A DNA stretch of 64,000 nt from Faecalicatena sp. (GCA_009774255.1 VSNK01000003.1:14779-78778); one strand, 5' to 3'. Positions 37,001 to 46,914 are shown, counted from the stretch's first letter. Program-made: numbers and translations. Notes: generated by a model from the sequence alone, not told the origin.

Positions 37001-38699
37001 TGGGGCGGCGAGGATTCACAAACGTGCTGAACGAATCTACAATCTCCCCTTTTACAACCTTCACCGCGCCGATCTCTATGATCTTATCCTTGATGGCGCT
37101 GAAGCCTGTAGTCTCGAGGTCGAACACCACGTAGGTATCGTCCAGGCTCTCATCCCCCGCGCCCACCGCGATCTCCGTCAGGTCATCCACCACGTAGCCT
37201 TCCACGCCGTAGATGACCTTGAACGGGTCATCCTTATCCAGACGTTCGATATAATGGTTGGCGTCAGGGAATGCCTGGGCGGTTCCGTGGTCTGTCACCG
37301 CAATTGCAGGATGCCCCCACTTATGGGCGCGGCCTACGATATCTTTCACCTCCGAGACTCCGTCCATATCGCTCATCTTCGTGTGGCAGTGCAGCTCCAC
37401 ACGCTTCACCGGGCTTAGATCCTCCCTGGACACGGTAAAGTCTCCCGTCTTTTTGATTCCGGTGACGGAACCGATGGTCAGTTCTCCGTCATATTTATCA
37501 ATGGTCGTGATGCCCTTGATCTTTAGGAAAGCTCCCTTTTTCAAATCTCCCAGCAGCTCCGCGAGCTGCTCATTGCGGACAAACATTTTTACCGTAATGG
37601 TATCCGTAAAATCTGTGACCGAAAAGATCACGATTGTCCGCTCATTTCGGATTTCACGGGTCTCAAAGCTGATGATCTTTCCATGGATCGTGATCTCTCC
37701 CATCTCCGTGACCACTTGGTCGAGACGGATAGGTTCATCCTCAAAGTCTCTCCCGTAGATCAGGTTCGGCGCGTCTCCCTGCTTCAGCGGGCGTACATAA
37801 TCTCTTCCGGAATCCTTTCGGAAGCCGTAATTCCCCTGGCCGCCCTTTCCGAAGCCGGTGCTGCCTTTGCCCTGCGGATTGCTTCTTCCTGTGCCGCGTT
37901 CCCTGCCATTGGCATTTACTCCGGCCGTCTTCTCTTTTCCCGCCGCAGATCCGCTCTTTGCGGCAGCGTTCCCGGCGTCGGAGGGATTTCCGCCCGAAGA
38001 GTGCGCCCTTCCTCCGGCAGAAGCGCCTTCCTCCCAGGGAGCCGCATATTCCCTGCTGCCGGAATCGCCGCCCGCCTCCTGCTTCGAAGCACCCCCATGA
38101 GCACTTTTATTCCGCTGGAAAATGGCATTGATCTCCCTCTGGATCCGCTGTTCCTCGTACTCCCTTGTCTTGCTTTCTTCCCTTTCCCGATAAGTTACAC
38201 GGAATTCTGTCTTCACGCCACAGCGCCGGTTGAAAATATCATGCAGAAGATTGACAATATGATCTCTTCTCCCTTCTGATACGATTGTATCTACCAGCTC
38301 CAGGCAGCATATATTCTCTTCTTCGAATCGGATCTCCGCCTGGTCAAACATATTCGCGGCCAGCACACTGTAGCTTTTCAGCTCCTGGAGGATGCTGTCC
38401 CGGTACTCTGCCATCAGGGCGGCAGGAGTATACTGCCCGGACAGCGCGTACTTCTCTTCGATATGGATATTCACCATGGAAGTACCAAAAAGCTGCTCCT
38501 TGATCCTCTGCTCCATCTTCCATACCTGATTCTTCTGGAGCAGATGACGGCTGAATATGTATATATGAAGAAAATCTCTTGCGGAATTCGTTGTTATCTT
38601 TTTTACCTCCACATCCGCAAACAACATACGGATAGAATCTTCCACCTTTAAGGTGGGAAAAACGTCAAAAAATACTTTCGCGGTCCCTACTTGTTCCAA
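34017..38699 (-). CDS. polC: DNA polymerase III alpha subunit, PolC type
   Basis: 1560 residues, about 110-120 more than B. subtilis PolC. Order: N-terminal domain with a Gly/Ser/Ala-rich low-complexity linker (about 195-295), OB domain ([20 protein letters not shown]), PHP domain ([20 protein letters not shown]) split by the DEDD proofreading exonuclease ([20 protein letters not shown]), then the polymerase ([32 protein letters not shown]). Cysteines C-x2-C and C-x2-C near the [20 protein letters not shown] stretch form the zinc site. It starts at a TTG (38699) eight bases after AGGAG and overlaps ispG by 13 bp. It is the replicative polymerase of low-GC Gram-positives. Confidence 0.97.
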   Translation of the reverse strand: MEQVGTAKVFFDVFPTLKVEDSIRMLFADVEVKKITTNSARDFLHIYIFSRHLLQKNQVWKMEQRIKEQLFGTSMVNIHIEEKYALSGQYTPAALMAEYRDSILQELKSYSVLAANMFDQAEIRFEEENICCLELVDTIVSEGRRDHIVNLLHDIFNRRCGVKTEFRVTYREREESKTREYEEQRIQREINAIFQRNKSAHGGASKQEAGGDSGSREYAAPWEEGASAGGRAHSSGGNPSDAGNAAAKSGSAAGKEKTAGVNANGRERGTGRSNPQGKGSTGFGKGGQGNYGFRKDSGRDYVRPLKQGDAPNLIYGRDFEDEPIRLDQVVTEMGEITIHGKIISFETREIRNERTIVIFSVTDFTDTITVKMFVRNEQLAELLGDLKKGAFLKIKGITTIDKYDGELTIGSVTGIKKTGDFTVSREDLSPVKRVELHCHTKMSDMDGVSEVKDIVGRAHKWGHPAIAVTDHGTAQAFPDANHYIERLDKDDPFKVIYGVEGYVVDDLTEIAVGAGDESLDDTYVVFDLETTGFSAIKDKIIEIGAVKVVKGEIVDSFSTFVNPRRPIPFEITNLTSITDEMVMEYPDIETILPQFLEFVGDAVLVAHNAGFDVGFIEQNCRYQDIEPHFVSVDTVALARVLLPTLSKYKLNVVAKALNISLENHHRAVDDAGATAEIFVKFVQMLKERNITTLKGINQFGNTNEDAIRKLPTYHIIILVKNDIGRYNLYQLISASNLKYFARRPRIPKSLLNQHREGLVIGSACEAGELFQAILNKKSQETIAKLADFYDYYEIQPLGNNHFMLESEKLPDIQTEEDLKNLNRQILELGEEFKKPVVATCDVHFLDPGDEVYRRIIMAGKGFSDADNQAPLYLRTTEEMLDEFAYLGSAKAYEVVVENSNKIAAMIEKIAPVNPNKCPPVIANSDQKLREICYKKAHEVYGEELPIQVSSRLERELNSIISNGYAVMYIIAQKLVWKSVADGYLVGSRGSVGSSFVATMAGITEVNPLSPHYYCEKCHYSEFESEEVKAYSGCCGYDMPDKMCPECGAKLIKAGYDIPFETFLGFKGDKEPDIDLNFSGDYQAKAHKYTEVLFGEGYTFKAGTIGTLADKTAYGYVRRYYEEKNQRKRKCEIERISQGCTGVRRSTGQHPGGIVVLPHGHNINEFTPVQHPANDMTTDIVTTHFDYHSIDHNLLKLDILGHDDPTMIKMLEEYITSDSLENEYNDEHPFVATEIPLDDQKVLSLFHNTQALGIKPEDIEGCKLGCLGIPEFGTDFAMGMVMEANPQSLSDLIRLAGLSHGTDVWLGNAQDLIRSGTATISTAICTRDDIMIYLINQGVDSALSFTIMESVRKGKGLKDEWITAMKEKNVPDWYIGSCKKIKYMFPKAHAAAYVMMAYRIAYCKINYPLAYYGAYFSIRADAFSYELMCQGKDKLNYYIKDYKKRSDSLTNKEQDTLKDMRLVQEMYARGLEFTPIDLYQAKAKQFRIIGGKLMPSFASIEGMGEKAAEAVELAAKDGAFLSLDDFRERTKVSVTVIDLMADLGLFGDLPQSNQLSLFDLA

Positions 38700-39742
38700 T
38701 GTATCAGCTCCTGTCGCAAGGTTTCCAGTAGATCCTCTTCTTTCACCTTTTTTACAATTTCACCCTTTTTGATCAGCAGTCCTTCCCCGTCTCCTCCTGC
38801 GATCCCGATATCGGCTTCCCTGGCTTCCCCGGGTCCGTTCACGGCACAGCCCATGACAGCCACCTTGATATCCAACGGAAATTCCTGCACCATGGCCTCC
38901 ACCTGGTTGGCAAGCCCGATCAGGTCGATCCTGGTTCTTCCACAGGTAGGACAGGATACGACCTCCACACCGCCCTTACGAAGCCCCAGCGTCTTCAGAA
39001 TCAGCTTTGCCGAGCGGATCTCCTCCACCGGATCCCCGGTCAGGGATACCCGGATCGTGTTCCCGATTCCTTCATACAGGAGAATCCCCAGTCCCACGGA
39101 TGATTTGATATTGCCGGAATAGACCGTTCCGGCTTCCGTGATTCCCACATGCAGGGGATACGGACATTTTCTGGCAATGATCTCATGAGCCTTCACGCAC
39201 ATCATCACATCCGAAGACTTGATGCTGACCACCAGATTGTCATAATCCATATCCTCAATCATTCGTACCTTGTCCAGGGCACTCTCCACAAGCCCTTCTG
39301 CCGTGACTCCGCCGTACTTTTCCAGCAGTGGTTTTTCCAGTGATCCGCTGTTCACGCCCACACGGATCGGGACTTCATATTCTCTGGCTTTTTCGACCAC
39401 GGCTCTTAGACGTTCCTCGGCTCCGATATTGCCCGGATTGATCCGAATCTTGTCCGCGCCGTTCTCAATGGCAGCCACCGCCATACGGTAGTCAAAATGG
39501 ATATCCGCCACAAGCGGAATTTGGATCCTCTTTTTGATCTCTCTAAGCGCGTCCGCCGCTTCCTGTGTCGGAACCGTACAGCGCACAATCTCACAGCCTG
39601 CCGCTTCCAGCCTGTGGATCTGTTCCACGGTTCCCTCTACATCTTCTGTCCTCGTATTTGTCATGGACTGGATCGCCACCGGATGCTCTCCTCCGATCAC
39701 CACATTTCCGATCCGGACCTCTCTCGTATTCTGCCTCAGCAT
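38687..39742 (-). CDS. ispG: 4-hydroxy-3-methylbut-2-en-1-yl diphosphate synthase
   Basis: 351 residues. [20 protein letters not shown] and [17 protein letters not shown] at the start, [20 protein letters not shown], and the [4Fe-4S] ligands in [13 protein letters not shown] and [20 protein letters not shown]. It performs the penultimate step of the MEP isoprenoid pathway. Overlaps polC, a common clostridial pairing. The usual upstream genes dxr and rseP are not present here. Confidence 0.97.
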   Translation of the reverse strand: MLRQNTREVRIGNVVIGGEHPVAIQSMTNTRTEDVEGTVEQIHRLEAAGCEIVRCTVPTQEAADALREIKKRIQIPLVADIHFDYRMAVAAIENGADKIRINPGNIGAEERLRAVVEKAREYEVPIRVGVNSGSLEKPLLEKYGGVTAEGLVESALDKVRMIEDMDYDNLVVSIKSSDVMMCVKAHEIIARKCPYPLHVGITEAGTVYSGNIKSSVGLGILLYEGIGNTIRVSLTGDPVEEIRSAKLILKTLGLRKGGVEVVSCPTCGRTRIDLIGLANQVEAMVQEFPLDIKVAVMGCAVNGPGEAREADIGIAGGDGEGLLIKKGEIVKKVKEEDLLETLRQELIHWNK

Positions 39743-39916
39743 ATTCTTCTCTGCCTCCTTCCTGCATTTCTTCCTGTATCTGCCCTGCTTAGGAACTGTT
39801 CCTTAGCATATGCAGATCGACCTGTAATCACAAAACAGCCCTGCATATCCAAAATCCTGCCGGATATACAAAGCTGTTCTTCCACGTCTTCAGAAACTTC
39901 TCTCCGGGACAACGCC

Positions 39917-40357
39917 TTACTCTTTCACAAATACCATCTGATCCCCATACTCTCGCTCCGTCAGCGTCAGTTCCCCCTGCTCCAGGCTGTAGTCGTAGGT
40001 TCCTTCCATTGTCTCGGCAGCAAAACCATACTCCCCCGACGTGTCATAGTCCATCTCTTCTATTTCGCCTGCCTCTTCCTGGTACAAAGTGAATATTTTT
40101 GATTTCAGATCCACATGGTACTGCAATTTTGTGCCGCCTTCTTTCGCCTGGTCCGGCCATTCCAATATTGCCGAGCCACTTCCCTGCACCTTCATGATCA
40201 GGCCGCTGTCTTCATTGATCCACGTTCCTTCCAAAGGATTGGAAGTAAAAAGCCTGACTCCAAAAAATATAGCAATGACAATGATCAGTATCGAAGAACC
40301 TGTCATCGCCACCCCCCAGAGCTGGCTTCTTTGTTTCTCATTATTTCCCGCGATCAT
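39917..40357 (-). CDS. Membrane-anchored hypothetical protein
   Basis: 146 residues. One N-terminal helix (GSSILIIVIAIFFGVRLF) is followed by an extracytoplasmic beta-rich part starting with NPLEGTWINEDSGLIMKVQG, which looks like a lipocalin-like sheet of the kind annotated DUF5640-like in clostridia (tentative). GGAAG precedes the ATG at 40357. Function unknown. Confidence 0.65.
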   Translation of the reverse strand: MIAGNNEKQRSQLWGVAMTGSSILIIVIAIFFGVRLFTSNPLEGTWINEDSGLIMKVQGSGSAILEWPDQAKEGGTKLQYHVDLKSKIFTLYQEEAGEIEEMDYDTSGEYGFAAETMEGTYDYSLEQGELTLTEREYGDQMVFVKE

Positions 40358-40476
40358 ACTATAACTTCCTTCCCGATGTTCTTCTAATCCGCACCGTCTT
40401 TTCTATCCATTATACGGATTTTTCATACGAGTGTCAACGGGTGAAGTGTTATCGTTAATATGGTTATGCAAAAATA

Positions 40477-40620
40477 GTTACATCTCACTGGCCAGCCAGC
40501 GAACTGTAACGAATCCGGCCTATTTAAAGTTGCCTTACGGCAAGAGGCCGGATTCCAGCTCCAGTCCATACTGGCCTGTGACCGTGCAGCGTAGTGCACA
40601 GCCCAGGAGTGAACATTAAC
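40477..40620 (+). repeat. Structured intergenic repeat, divergent copy
   Basis: 144 bp. The outer arms GTTACATCTCACTGG and the complement of GGAGTGAACATTAAC pair loosely. The core hairpin is GAATCCGGCC/GGCCGGATTC around CTATTTAAAGTTGCCTTACG-GCAA, which keeps the ATTTAAA and GCCT-GGC core of family A with different stem bases. The side hairpin is around GTGCAGCGTAGTGCAC. It ends over the stop codon of the next gene. Confidence 0.7.
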
Positions 40621-41125
40621 TAAAAATGCCGCCAAGGACCGCATAAGACAATACAGTCATCAAAAATGCTGCCAGAAGGACCCCCAGCACGATTGCCGGA
40701 AATGCCTTTCGGAACCGGATTCCCAGCAGCGCCGCGATCAGGGAGCCTGTCCACGCCCCGGTACCCGGAAGCGGAATCCCGACAAAGGCGACCAGACCCC
40801 AGAATTCGTATTTTTCTATATTCGCACTCTTGCTCATGGCCTTTTCCTCCAGCCGCTTCACGAGCGGCCGAAGCGTTTTCGTGCCTTTCATCCAGTCAAA
40901 AATCTTTGTAATCAAAAGCAGGATAAACGGAATCGGAATCAGATTACCGATGATGCAGATCGGGATTGCCTCCCACATCGGCACGTCGAACACCGCCGGT
41001 CCCGCAGCCATAAGCCCGCCGCGCAGTTCCAGAATCGGCACCATGGAAATGATAAATATGATCACTTCTTTTCCTACTTTTCCACCTAAGTTCACAACAA
41101 ACCAATTGATCAGTGCTTCCTTCAT
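40616..41125 (-). CDS. Small multidrug export protein family (COG2426)
   Basis: 169 residues with about four membrane helices. FIISMVPILELRGGLMAAGP, IPICIIGNLIPIPFILLLIT and VAFVGIPLPGTGAWTGSLIA with the conserved polar loop are characteristic of PF06695. Members are called putative small multidrug exporters; evidence for transport is weak. The final codons overlap the end of the repeat at 40477-40620. Confidence 0.88.
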   Translation of the reverse strand: MKEALINWFVVNLGGKVGKEVIIFIISMVPILELRGGLMAAGPAVFDVPMWEAIPICIIGNLIPIPFILLLITKIFDWMKGTKTLRPLVKRLEEKAMSKSANIEKYEFWGLVAFVGIPLPGTGAWTGSLIAALLGIRFRKAFPAIVLGVLLAAFLMTVLSYAVLGGIFS

Positions 41126-41193
41126 TTTCTAAAATGTCTCCTGTACTATTCTATGATTCCGGTACAAAACGTCCGTTTTCATTGCCAAGATAT

Positions 41194-42258
41194 TTACACC
41201 GGGATCATCTCCCCAAGAGCCGCAAAAAGCTGCTCCATTTCTTCTCTGGTTCCGATGGTGATCCGCAGATACTGTCTGATCCTCTCACTGTCCCAGTGGC
41301 GCACATAGATATCCTGTTTTTTCAAAGCTTCGAACAGTTCCCCCGCGTCATACCGGGGATGTCTTGCAAAGATAAAGTTCGCCTTCGAATCCGGAAATTC
41401 GAAGCCCAGCTTTTGAAGTTCTGTTTTTGCCCACTCTCTCGTTTCCACAATCTTTTTGATGGTCTTTTCAAAATATTCCCGGTCCTTCACTGCCTCTACG
41501 CCGCAGGCAATGGAAGTCTGATTCATGGTATAAGAATTGAAGGAATACTTCACATCATTCAGATATTGGATCAATGTCGGATTGCTGACAGCATATCCGA
41601 TCCGCATCCCCGCCATGCAGCGCGCCTTGGAAAATGTCTGGACAACGATCAGGTTATCATATTTACGGATCAGTTCCAGAGCTGATCTCCCTGCGAAATC
41701 AATATATGCTTCATCTACGATCACAATCACATCCTGGTTATGAGAAATAATATCTTCCACAAATCCAAGATCCTCATAGATTGCCGTAGGCGCGTTGGGA
41801 TTCGGAAAGATCACTCCGCCGTTCTCCCGGTAATAATCCTCTTTTCGAATCCGGAACTCTCCGTCCAGCTTCGGGCATTTATAAGGGATTCTGTACAATT
41901 GTGCCCAGACTTTATAAAAAGAATAAGTAATGTCCGGAAAAAGGATCGGCTTTTTGGAATTAAAAAAGGTCAGGAAGCACATGGACAGCACATCATCCGA
42001 ACCGACTCCCACAAATACCTGATCCGTTCCCACCTGGTAGTGCTCTGCCAGTGCGCTCACCAGCTTTTCGGCCGACGGATCCGGATAGAGCCGGAGCCTG
42101 TCCGCGTCCATTTCCCGCAGCGCCCGCTCCACCCCCGGGGCAGGAGGATAAGGATTCTCATTGGTATTCAGTTTGATCACCTGATTCTGAGGCTGCTCCC
42201 CGGGTACATACGGTTCCACTTTTCTTATGTTCTCTATAATCTTCGCGTTTGGTCCCAT
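41194..42258 (-). CDS. hisC: Histidinol-phosphate aminotransferase
   Basis: 354 residues. A fold-type I PLP enzyme: IKLNTNENPYPPAPGVERAL is the HisC N-terminal signature, PNPNAPTA-type IFPNPNAPTAIYEDLGF, VDEAYIDFAG and the lysine motif VVQTFSKARCMAGMRIGYAV follow. It transaminates imidazole-acetol phosphate to histidinol phosphate. It stands alone, without other his genes, so a broader aromatic or related aminotransferase role is possible. Confidence 0.92.
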   Translation of the reverse strand: MGPNAKIIENIRKVEPYVPGEQPQNQVIKLNTNENPYPPAPGVERALREMDADRLRLYPDPSAEKLVSALAEHYQVGTDQVFVGVGSDDVLSMCFLTFFNSKKPILFPDITYSFYKVWAQLYRIPYKCPKLDGEFRIRKEDYYRENGGVIFPNPNAPTAIYEDLGFVEDIISHNQDVIVIVDEAYIDFAGRSALELIRKYDNLIVVQTFSKARCMAGMRIGYAVSNPTLIQYLNDVKYSFNSYTMNQTSIACGVEAVKDREYFEKTIKKIVETREWAKTELQKLGFEFPDSKANFIFARHPRYDAGELFEALKKQDIYVRHWDSERIRQYLRITIGTREEMEQLFAALGEMIPV

Positions 42259-42345
42259 CTGCTTTTATTCTCCTATCTTGCTCCAGGTATCTCCTGCGGC
42301 CGGTTCTCGCAGGCATACCTTGAAAGACTTCCAAATTTATACAGG

Positions 42346-43533
42346 TTACTTATACTCCGCTGCCAGTTCCGCGAACCTGGGCAGGGAATTGAGGATCGTT
42401 TCGTAGGCCACGCAATAGGCCAGCCGCACATATCCCGGGCACCCGAAGGAGCTTCCCGGCACGATCAGCAGATTGTACTTTTTCGCCGCCGCACAAAATG
42501 CCTTTTCATCCGCCACCGGAGATTTTACGAACAGATAAAAGGCACCCTCCGGCCTGATGCATTCAAATCCGAGTTCTTTCAGTCCGTTATATAAGGCTTC
42601 TCTGTTCCGGTCATAGAACGAAATATCGGTCTTTTCGTTCAGACAATATTTTACCACCTTCTGCTGCAGCGTAGGCGCGTTGACGAATCCCAGAATCCTG
42701 GTCGCCACATTTGCCGCCGAGATCAGAGCCTCGCTGTCCGAAGCCTCATCGGGAATGACCAGATATCCGATCCGCTCTCCCGGCAGGGACAGGGACTTGC
42801 TGTAGGAATATCCTACGATCGTATTTGCATAATATTTTGTCAGATAAGGAACCTCCACGCCGTCGTATGCCAGCTCCCGGTAAGGCTCATCGGAAATCAG
42901 ATAAATGTCGGTTCCGTATTCCTTCTGCTTGGCTTCCATGATTGCGGACAGCTTCCGGATCGTCTCCTCGGAATATACCACACCGGTCGGATTATTCGGT
43001 GTATTTACGATCACAGCCTTTGTCTTCGGCGTGAGCTTTGCCTCGAATTCATCCAGCTTGGGCTGAAAGTCGGCGGTATTCGGAGAAATCTCCACCAGCA
43101 CACCGTCGTAGTTGTCCGTATAGCTCCGATATTCCCCGAAATAAGGCGCGAAAACGACCACCTCATCCCCCGGGTTCAGAAGGGATTTGAGGATCACATT
43201 CAGCCCGCCGGCCGCGCCTACGGTCATGGTAATATTCTTTGCGGCAAATGCGGTGCCGAACCGTTCATTCAGAGACTCTGCCACAGCCTCCCTGACATCT
43301 TCATATCCGGCATTGCTGTTGGTATATCCATGGAGAACCACCGGATCCTCTTCCTCCAGAATATCCCGGATCGCCTGCTTCACTGCTTCCGGCGCCGGAA
43401 CATTGGGATTCCCCAGGCTGAAATCAAATACATTTTCTTTTCCGTACAGCTTCGCCAGACGGTTTCCTTCCTCAAACATCGCGCGGATGGCAGAACTATT
43501 TGCCACCATATTTTCCATTTTCTTTGAAATCAT
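42346..43533 (-). CDS. Class I/II PLP-dependent aminotransferase
   Basis: 395 residues from the ATG at 43533 (AAGGAG). VFDFSLGNPNVPAPEAVKQA, VNTPNNPTGVVYSEETIRKL, LISDEPYRELAYDG and the PLP-lysine region GYSYSKSLSLPGERIGYLVI identify the aspartate/alanine-type family. Substrate unknown. It precedes hisC on the same strand with 87 bp between them, so they may be co-transcribed. Confidence 0.9.
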   Translation of the reverse strand: MISKKMENMVANSSAIRAMFEEGNRLAKLYGKENVFDFSLGNPNVPAPEAVKQAIRDILEEEDPVVLHGYTNSNAGYEDVREAVAESLNERFGTAFAAKNITMTVGAAGGLNVILKSLLNPGDEVVVFAPYFGEYRSYTDNYDGVLVEISPNTADFQPKLDEFEAKLTPKTKAVIVNTPNNPTGVVYSEETIRKLSAIMEAKQKEYGTDIYLISDEPYRELAYDGVEVPYLTKYYANTIVGYSYSKSLSLPGERIGYLVIPDEASDSEALISAANVATRILGFVNAPTLQQKVVKYCLNEKTDISFYDRNREALYNGLKELGFECIRPEGAFYLFVKSPVADEKAFCAAAKKYNLLIVPGSSFGCPGYVRLAYCVAYETILNSLPRFAELAAEYK

Positions 43534-43603
43534 CGTATTCACTCCTTTTTCTCTTACAGGCCGCATTCTGTCTGGATATGGCCATGCGTTTAGGGACAAT
43601 TCC

Positions 43604-44503
43604 TTACGCTTTCCGTGTCACAATTCCCTTTTCCACCAAAAATGCCGGATGATAGGAAAGCTTTGCCTTGCGCAGGCCCTCCGCCCCGGTGTCTTCCTCC
43701 CGGTTCACATATTGGTAATCCATACATTCATGCTGAACGAACTGCTGGTTGATCATCGGATAGGCGCCTTCCACTTCGGCAAATGCCTTTTCCACATGAA
43801 CTACGAAGGTATCCTCACTAAGAGGCTCCCCGACACAGAAGGCAACGATCCTTCCGTCCACACGGACCAGTCCGCCCTTCATATTCAGTTCTTTGAACAG
43901 CCGCAGGTAATTCAGAGTCACGCACATCTCCGCGTTCTTTTCCAGATCCTCCTCACATCCGTTCTCATTGCGCCATTCCAGTGCCATCTGAAAACATTCT
44001 TCTACATTTTGTTCTGAGATTGATTCATAACTCCAGTCCGGATACAAGGTCTTGAATTTGTTGATATGGTTGCGCTTCCCATGCAGTTTTTTTCCTGCCA
44101 ACGACGCCAGCTTTTCCGTCTCATAGACATAATCTGCCTCGTCCCGGAGGAACTCCGCCTGAAACTGTCCCGGATACCAGGACTCCATCTGGGCGAAATT
44201 CTCTTCCGTCACATTATAAAGCCTGAAAGGATGTCCCTGTTCCTCACTGTAACGCATCAGGTATTCCAAAGCACGCTTTACGGCCTCCGGCTCTCCCGCC
44301 GGATAGGCAAATGCCAGGGCGTTTTCATCGTCCCGAAAGATCAGTGCGTCTTCTATAACCGCGTATTTTACATGATAGTGCCTGGACCAGAGGTATACAT
44401 TCGCGAAGGTCCGCTCACAGCTTCTGCTGGGCGCCTTTTTAAAATAGGAAGCGATGATCTCCTGATCCTCCAGTTCCGGCCTTTTAAATAGTAACTCTTC
44501 CAT
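43604..44503 (-). CDS. DUF2156 (GNAT-like) protein
   Basis: 299 residues from the ATG at 44503 with GGAG. SRSCERTFANVYLWSRHYHV near the start, KLHGKRNHINKFKTLYPDWS in the middle and YPMINQQFVQHECMDYQYVN then REEDTGAEGLRKAKLSYHPA at the end are typical of the soluble PF09924 family, related to the catalytic part of phosphatidylglycerol lysyltransferase. There are no membrane helices, so the substrate is unlikely to be the MprF one. Confidence 0.85.
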   Translation of the reverse strand: MEELLFKRPELEDQEIIASYFKKAPSRSCERTFANVYLWSRHYHVKYAVIEDALIFRDDENALAFAYPAGEPEAVKRALEYLMRYSEEQGHPFRLYNVTEENFAQMESWYPGQFQAEFLRDEADYVYETEKLASLAGKKLHGKRNHINKFKTLYPDWSYESISEQNVEECFQMALEWRNENGCEEDLEKNAEMCVTLNYLRLFKELNMKGGLVRVDGRIVAFCVGEPLSEDTFVVHVEKAFAEVEGAYPMINQQFVQHECMDYQYVNREEDTGAEGLRKAKLSYHPAFLVEKGIVTRKA

Positions 44504-44711
44504 CTTTAATCTCCATCTCTTTTCTGTGTCCTGCACTCCATGGTTTGTTGCAATTCACCGGTCAGCCGGCGGACAGCAGCCATATTTTTCCAGTCAGGCA
44601 GCACACTTTTGTCAGTATAGCATATTTTGTCCATATCTGACAAGATTTATCAGGAAATATCAATTAAGGATTACAGCCGGTCAGTTACGGTTCACTGGCT
44701 GGCGAATTGTA

Positions 44712-45281
44712 TCAAAGATCGAGCCTGGTGTCCAGATCAAGAAGTTCCTCCGCATCCGCAATGGGAAAATATGTGATTTCCTTCGGATGCTTTTTTAAAA
44801 CTCTCCGTCCCCCCTGGTCTTCTTTGAGTTCCAGCAGTTCCGGAAAGTACTCCCGCGAAAACCAGACCGGATTTCCGGTCTGTCCCTTGCATGTCACACA
44901 GCCAAGTCCGGCCTGGTTTTTCTCCATGGTGTCCAGAAATGCTTCTGCGCTTTTTTCTGTAAAATGGGGCTGATCCGCCACAAAAAAGGCACATGCCTGT
45001 GCATCAGCGGCAGCTGTAATCCCTGCGCGGACAGAATAGGAGGCACCTTGATAGCTGTCCGGCGAGAATACCGCACGGATCTTGTTTTTTTCCACCGCTT
45101 CATAGATTGCAGGATATTGGGTCACTACGATCACTTCCCATTCCTGGCGGCGGCCACAAAGGCGGGCCAGCCTGTCCAGCAGATGGCGGTATAAAGGCTT
45201 TCCGCCCAGTTCATATAATAATTTGTTAGAACCGAATCGGCGGCTGTTTCCAGCCGCCAGATAGATCAGACATACTTTCAT
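44712..45281 (-). CDS. MobA/MocA-like nucleotidyltransferase
   Basis: 189 residues. IYLAAGNSRRFGSNKLLYEL followed by GGKPLYRHLLD is the NTP-transferase signature, with FVADQPHFTEKSAEAFLDTM and CKGQTGNPVWFSREYF matching MocA-type cytidylyl/guanylyl transferases that mature molybdopterin. The stop lies four bases from the yqeC neighbour's side of the operon (yqeC ends at 45286), and yqeC pairing supports a role in a molybdenum hydroxylase system. No hydroxylase gene is in the window. Confidence 0.85.
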   Translation of the reverse strand: MKVCLIYLAAGNSRRFGSNKLLYELGGKPLYRHLLDRLARLCGRRQEWEVIVVTQYPAIYEAVEKNKIRAVFSPDSYQGASYSVRAGITAAADAQACAFFVADQPHFTEKSAEAFLDTMEKNQAGLGCVTCKGQTGNPVWFSREYFPELLELKEDQGGRRVLKKHPKEITYFPIADAEELLDLDTRLDL

Positions 45282-45285
45282 TTTA

Positions 45286-46020
45286 TCACCTTGCAGTCAC
45301 TATAACTTTTATACTCTTATGCTCCATGAATTCCCATATTTCCCGTGCCGTCTCACATCTCTTCGGAGTATCTGCCTTATTGAGTATGACCGAATAGCAC
45401 ATCCCCTTCTCTGTCCCTTTCCTTCCGGCCGCTTCACTTTGCGCAAGCACTGCGATATCTTTGGGGCCCAAGATGTCCTCCACAGATTTATTCAGAAAAT
45501 CTGCCATAAGCTCCGGACGGAAACAGACCTCCTTTATTCTGCTTCCGGGCGCGTCCATGCCGTACACCGAGAGAACATGCGTCGTCTGCGGCAGAAGAAC
45601 CGGTTCATGGGCAGCAGGAAACTTTGCCGGAAGCCTCTTCGCCCCGTCTGCCTCGATCAAAATGGGATTTTCTAATTGTAAAACGGCATTCAGGAGCTGC
45701 TCCGGAAGTATTTTTATTTTTCCGTTCTCTGCCCTCCCGCCGACAAATGCACAACCTTCTCTCTCCAGAAGCGCAAGGATGGCTTCCATGGAAGGATCCG
45801 CCAGAAACAGGGGGGAAGCTTCCCGGAACATGTGGGTACTTGTCATGACGATGGGCCTGCGCCCCAGCTCCCTATATTCCGACGCAAGCCTTTTCAGCGT
45901 GGTGGTCTTCCCTCCTGCTCCGACGGCCGCGATTCTTGGCGCGGATACATCCGTCAGTTCCAGAGCTTCACAGAGCGAATTTCTTAAATTCAGATCTCCA
46001 TTTACAATTTCAGCAATCAT
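45286..46020 (-). CDS. yqeC: Selenium-dependent hydroxylase accessory protein YqeC
   Basis: 244 residues. IAAVGAGGKTTTLKRLASEY is a P-loop-like N-terminus, RPIVMTSTHMF, ILIEADGAKRLPAKFPAAHE and VLPQTTHVLSVYGMDAPG follow, as in YqeC (TIGR03172). These proteins accompany selenium-dependent molybdenum hydroxylases. It starts at ATG 46020 with GAAGGAG, inside the last unit of a tandem repeat that also forms two upstream mini-frames. Confidence 0.88.
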   Translation of the reverse strand: MIAEIVNGDLNLRNSLCEALELTDVSAPRIAAVGAGGKTTTLKRLASEYRELGRRPIVMTSTHMFREASPLFLADPSMEAILALLEREGCAFVGGRAENGKIKILPEQLLNAVLQLENPILIEADGAKRLPAKFPAAHEPVLLPQTTHVLSVYGMDAPGSRIKEVCFRPELMADFLNKSVEDILGPKDIAVLAQSEAAGRKGTEKGMCYSVILNKADTPKRCETAREIWEFMEHKSIKVIVTAR

Positions 46021-46127
46021 TTTGTCTCCTTCTGCGTATTCCCGCTTTCAGCGATCATTTTGCCTTCTTCTGCATATTCCCGCTTTCGGCGATCATTTTG
46101 TCCTCTTCTGCGTACTCCCGCTTTTCA
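46016..46127 (-). repeat. Three tandem 38-bp units carrying a ribosome site and start codon
   Basis: Units at 46016-46053, 46054-46091 and 46092-46127 (last incomplete). Read on the minus strand each unit contains a GAAGGAG-like site, AAAATGAT and codons for MIAE. Two 13-codon frames result, 46055-46096 (MIAESGNMQKKAK) and 46017-46058 (MIAESGNTQKETK), each overlapping the next start by ATGA, the second running into yqeC. Confidence 0.85.
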
Positions 46128-46128
46128 T

Positions 46129-46914
46129 CTATCCGATATCTTTTCTGCAATATTTCATGTAAGCAGCCGCCACACCTGCGGCACCATAGCACAGCCCAAG
46201 GAGGATCAATTTCACATCCAGGCTCGCGTTTGATACAATATCCGCGCCCTCTGCATATCCGAAAGGCGTGACGTATCTCAAAAATTCCGCACTCTCCGTG
46301 ATGTTCGCAATCAGATTCAGAAAATACAAAACCGCCGCCACGCCCAGTCCGATTCCCATACTGCCATGGCGCAGGAACGCGGAAATGCCGAAGCAGATTC
46401 CTGCAATCTCCAACTGCAGGATCAGATAGGCCGCATGCAGAAGAGAGATTTCCTTCCATGGAATCTCCTCTCCGATCATCGCAATTGACCCGATTGAGAG
46501 GATATACACTGCGGCATTCAGAATCAATATCTGAAGATATACCGCGATCAGCTTCTCTGTCACAATGCGGGCACGGCTGACCGGATGTGTGAGCAGAAAT
46601 TCCGCCGTATGCTCCTTCTCCTCCTTAGCAAGGACCGACACCGCAGCCAGCGCCGCAAAGAACGCACCGCCAAGCCCCAGAATATTTCCGCATTCTACGG
46701 CGTAGAATCCGGTCAGCGTGCCAAAGCTGATCTTGTCCATGCCAAAGGCTTCCGTGAAGCTTCCCATGGAGGAAAACATGTCGCTGACTCCGTCCATCTC
46801 TTCCTTCATTTCCGGAAAGATCAGGATGCAGACTGCAAAAAGCGCTCCGATCGCCGCTGTCCAGACTGCCAGTGAAACTTTGTTCTGTTTTAATTCATGT
46901 CTGATCATCGTCAT
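46129..46914 (-). CDS. ABC-2 type permease
   Basis: 261 residues with six predicted membrane helices, starting MTMIRHELKQNKVSLAVWTA. VLAKEEKEHTAEFLLTHPVS followed by RARIVTEKL is the coupling-helix region of ABC-2 permeases. It overlaps the ATPase gene by 4 bp (ATGA). Together they form an exporter of unknown substrate, probably a drug or lipid-like compound. Confidence 0.88.
   Translation of the reverse strand: MTMIRHELKQNKVSLAVWTAAIGALFAVCILIFPEMKEEMDGVSDMFSSMGSFTEAFGMDKISFGTLTGFYAVECGNILGLGGAFFAALAAVSVLAKEEKEHTAEFLLTHPVSRARIVTEKLIAVYLQILILNAAVYILSIGSIAMIGEEIPWKEISLLHAAYLILQLEIAGICFGISAFLRHGSMGIGLGVAAVLYFLNLIANITESAEFLRYVTPFGYAEGADIVSNASLDVKLILLGLCYGAAGVAAAYMKYCRKDIG

Noticed and set aside
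46016..46127. A CRISPR-like array
   Set aside because: The three units are directly adjacent with no spacers and have diverged; it is a simple tandem duplication.
46055..46459. A 134-codon minus-strand frame across the permease end
   Set aside because: It reads the permease in another frame. Only its last 13 codons, the mini-frame in the tandem repeat, have a ribosome site.
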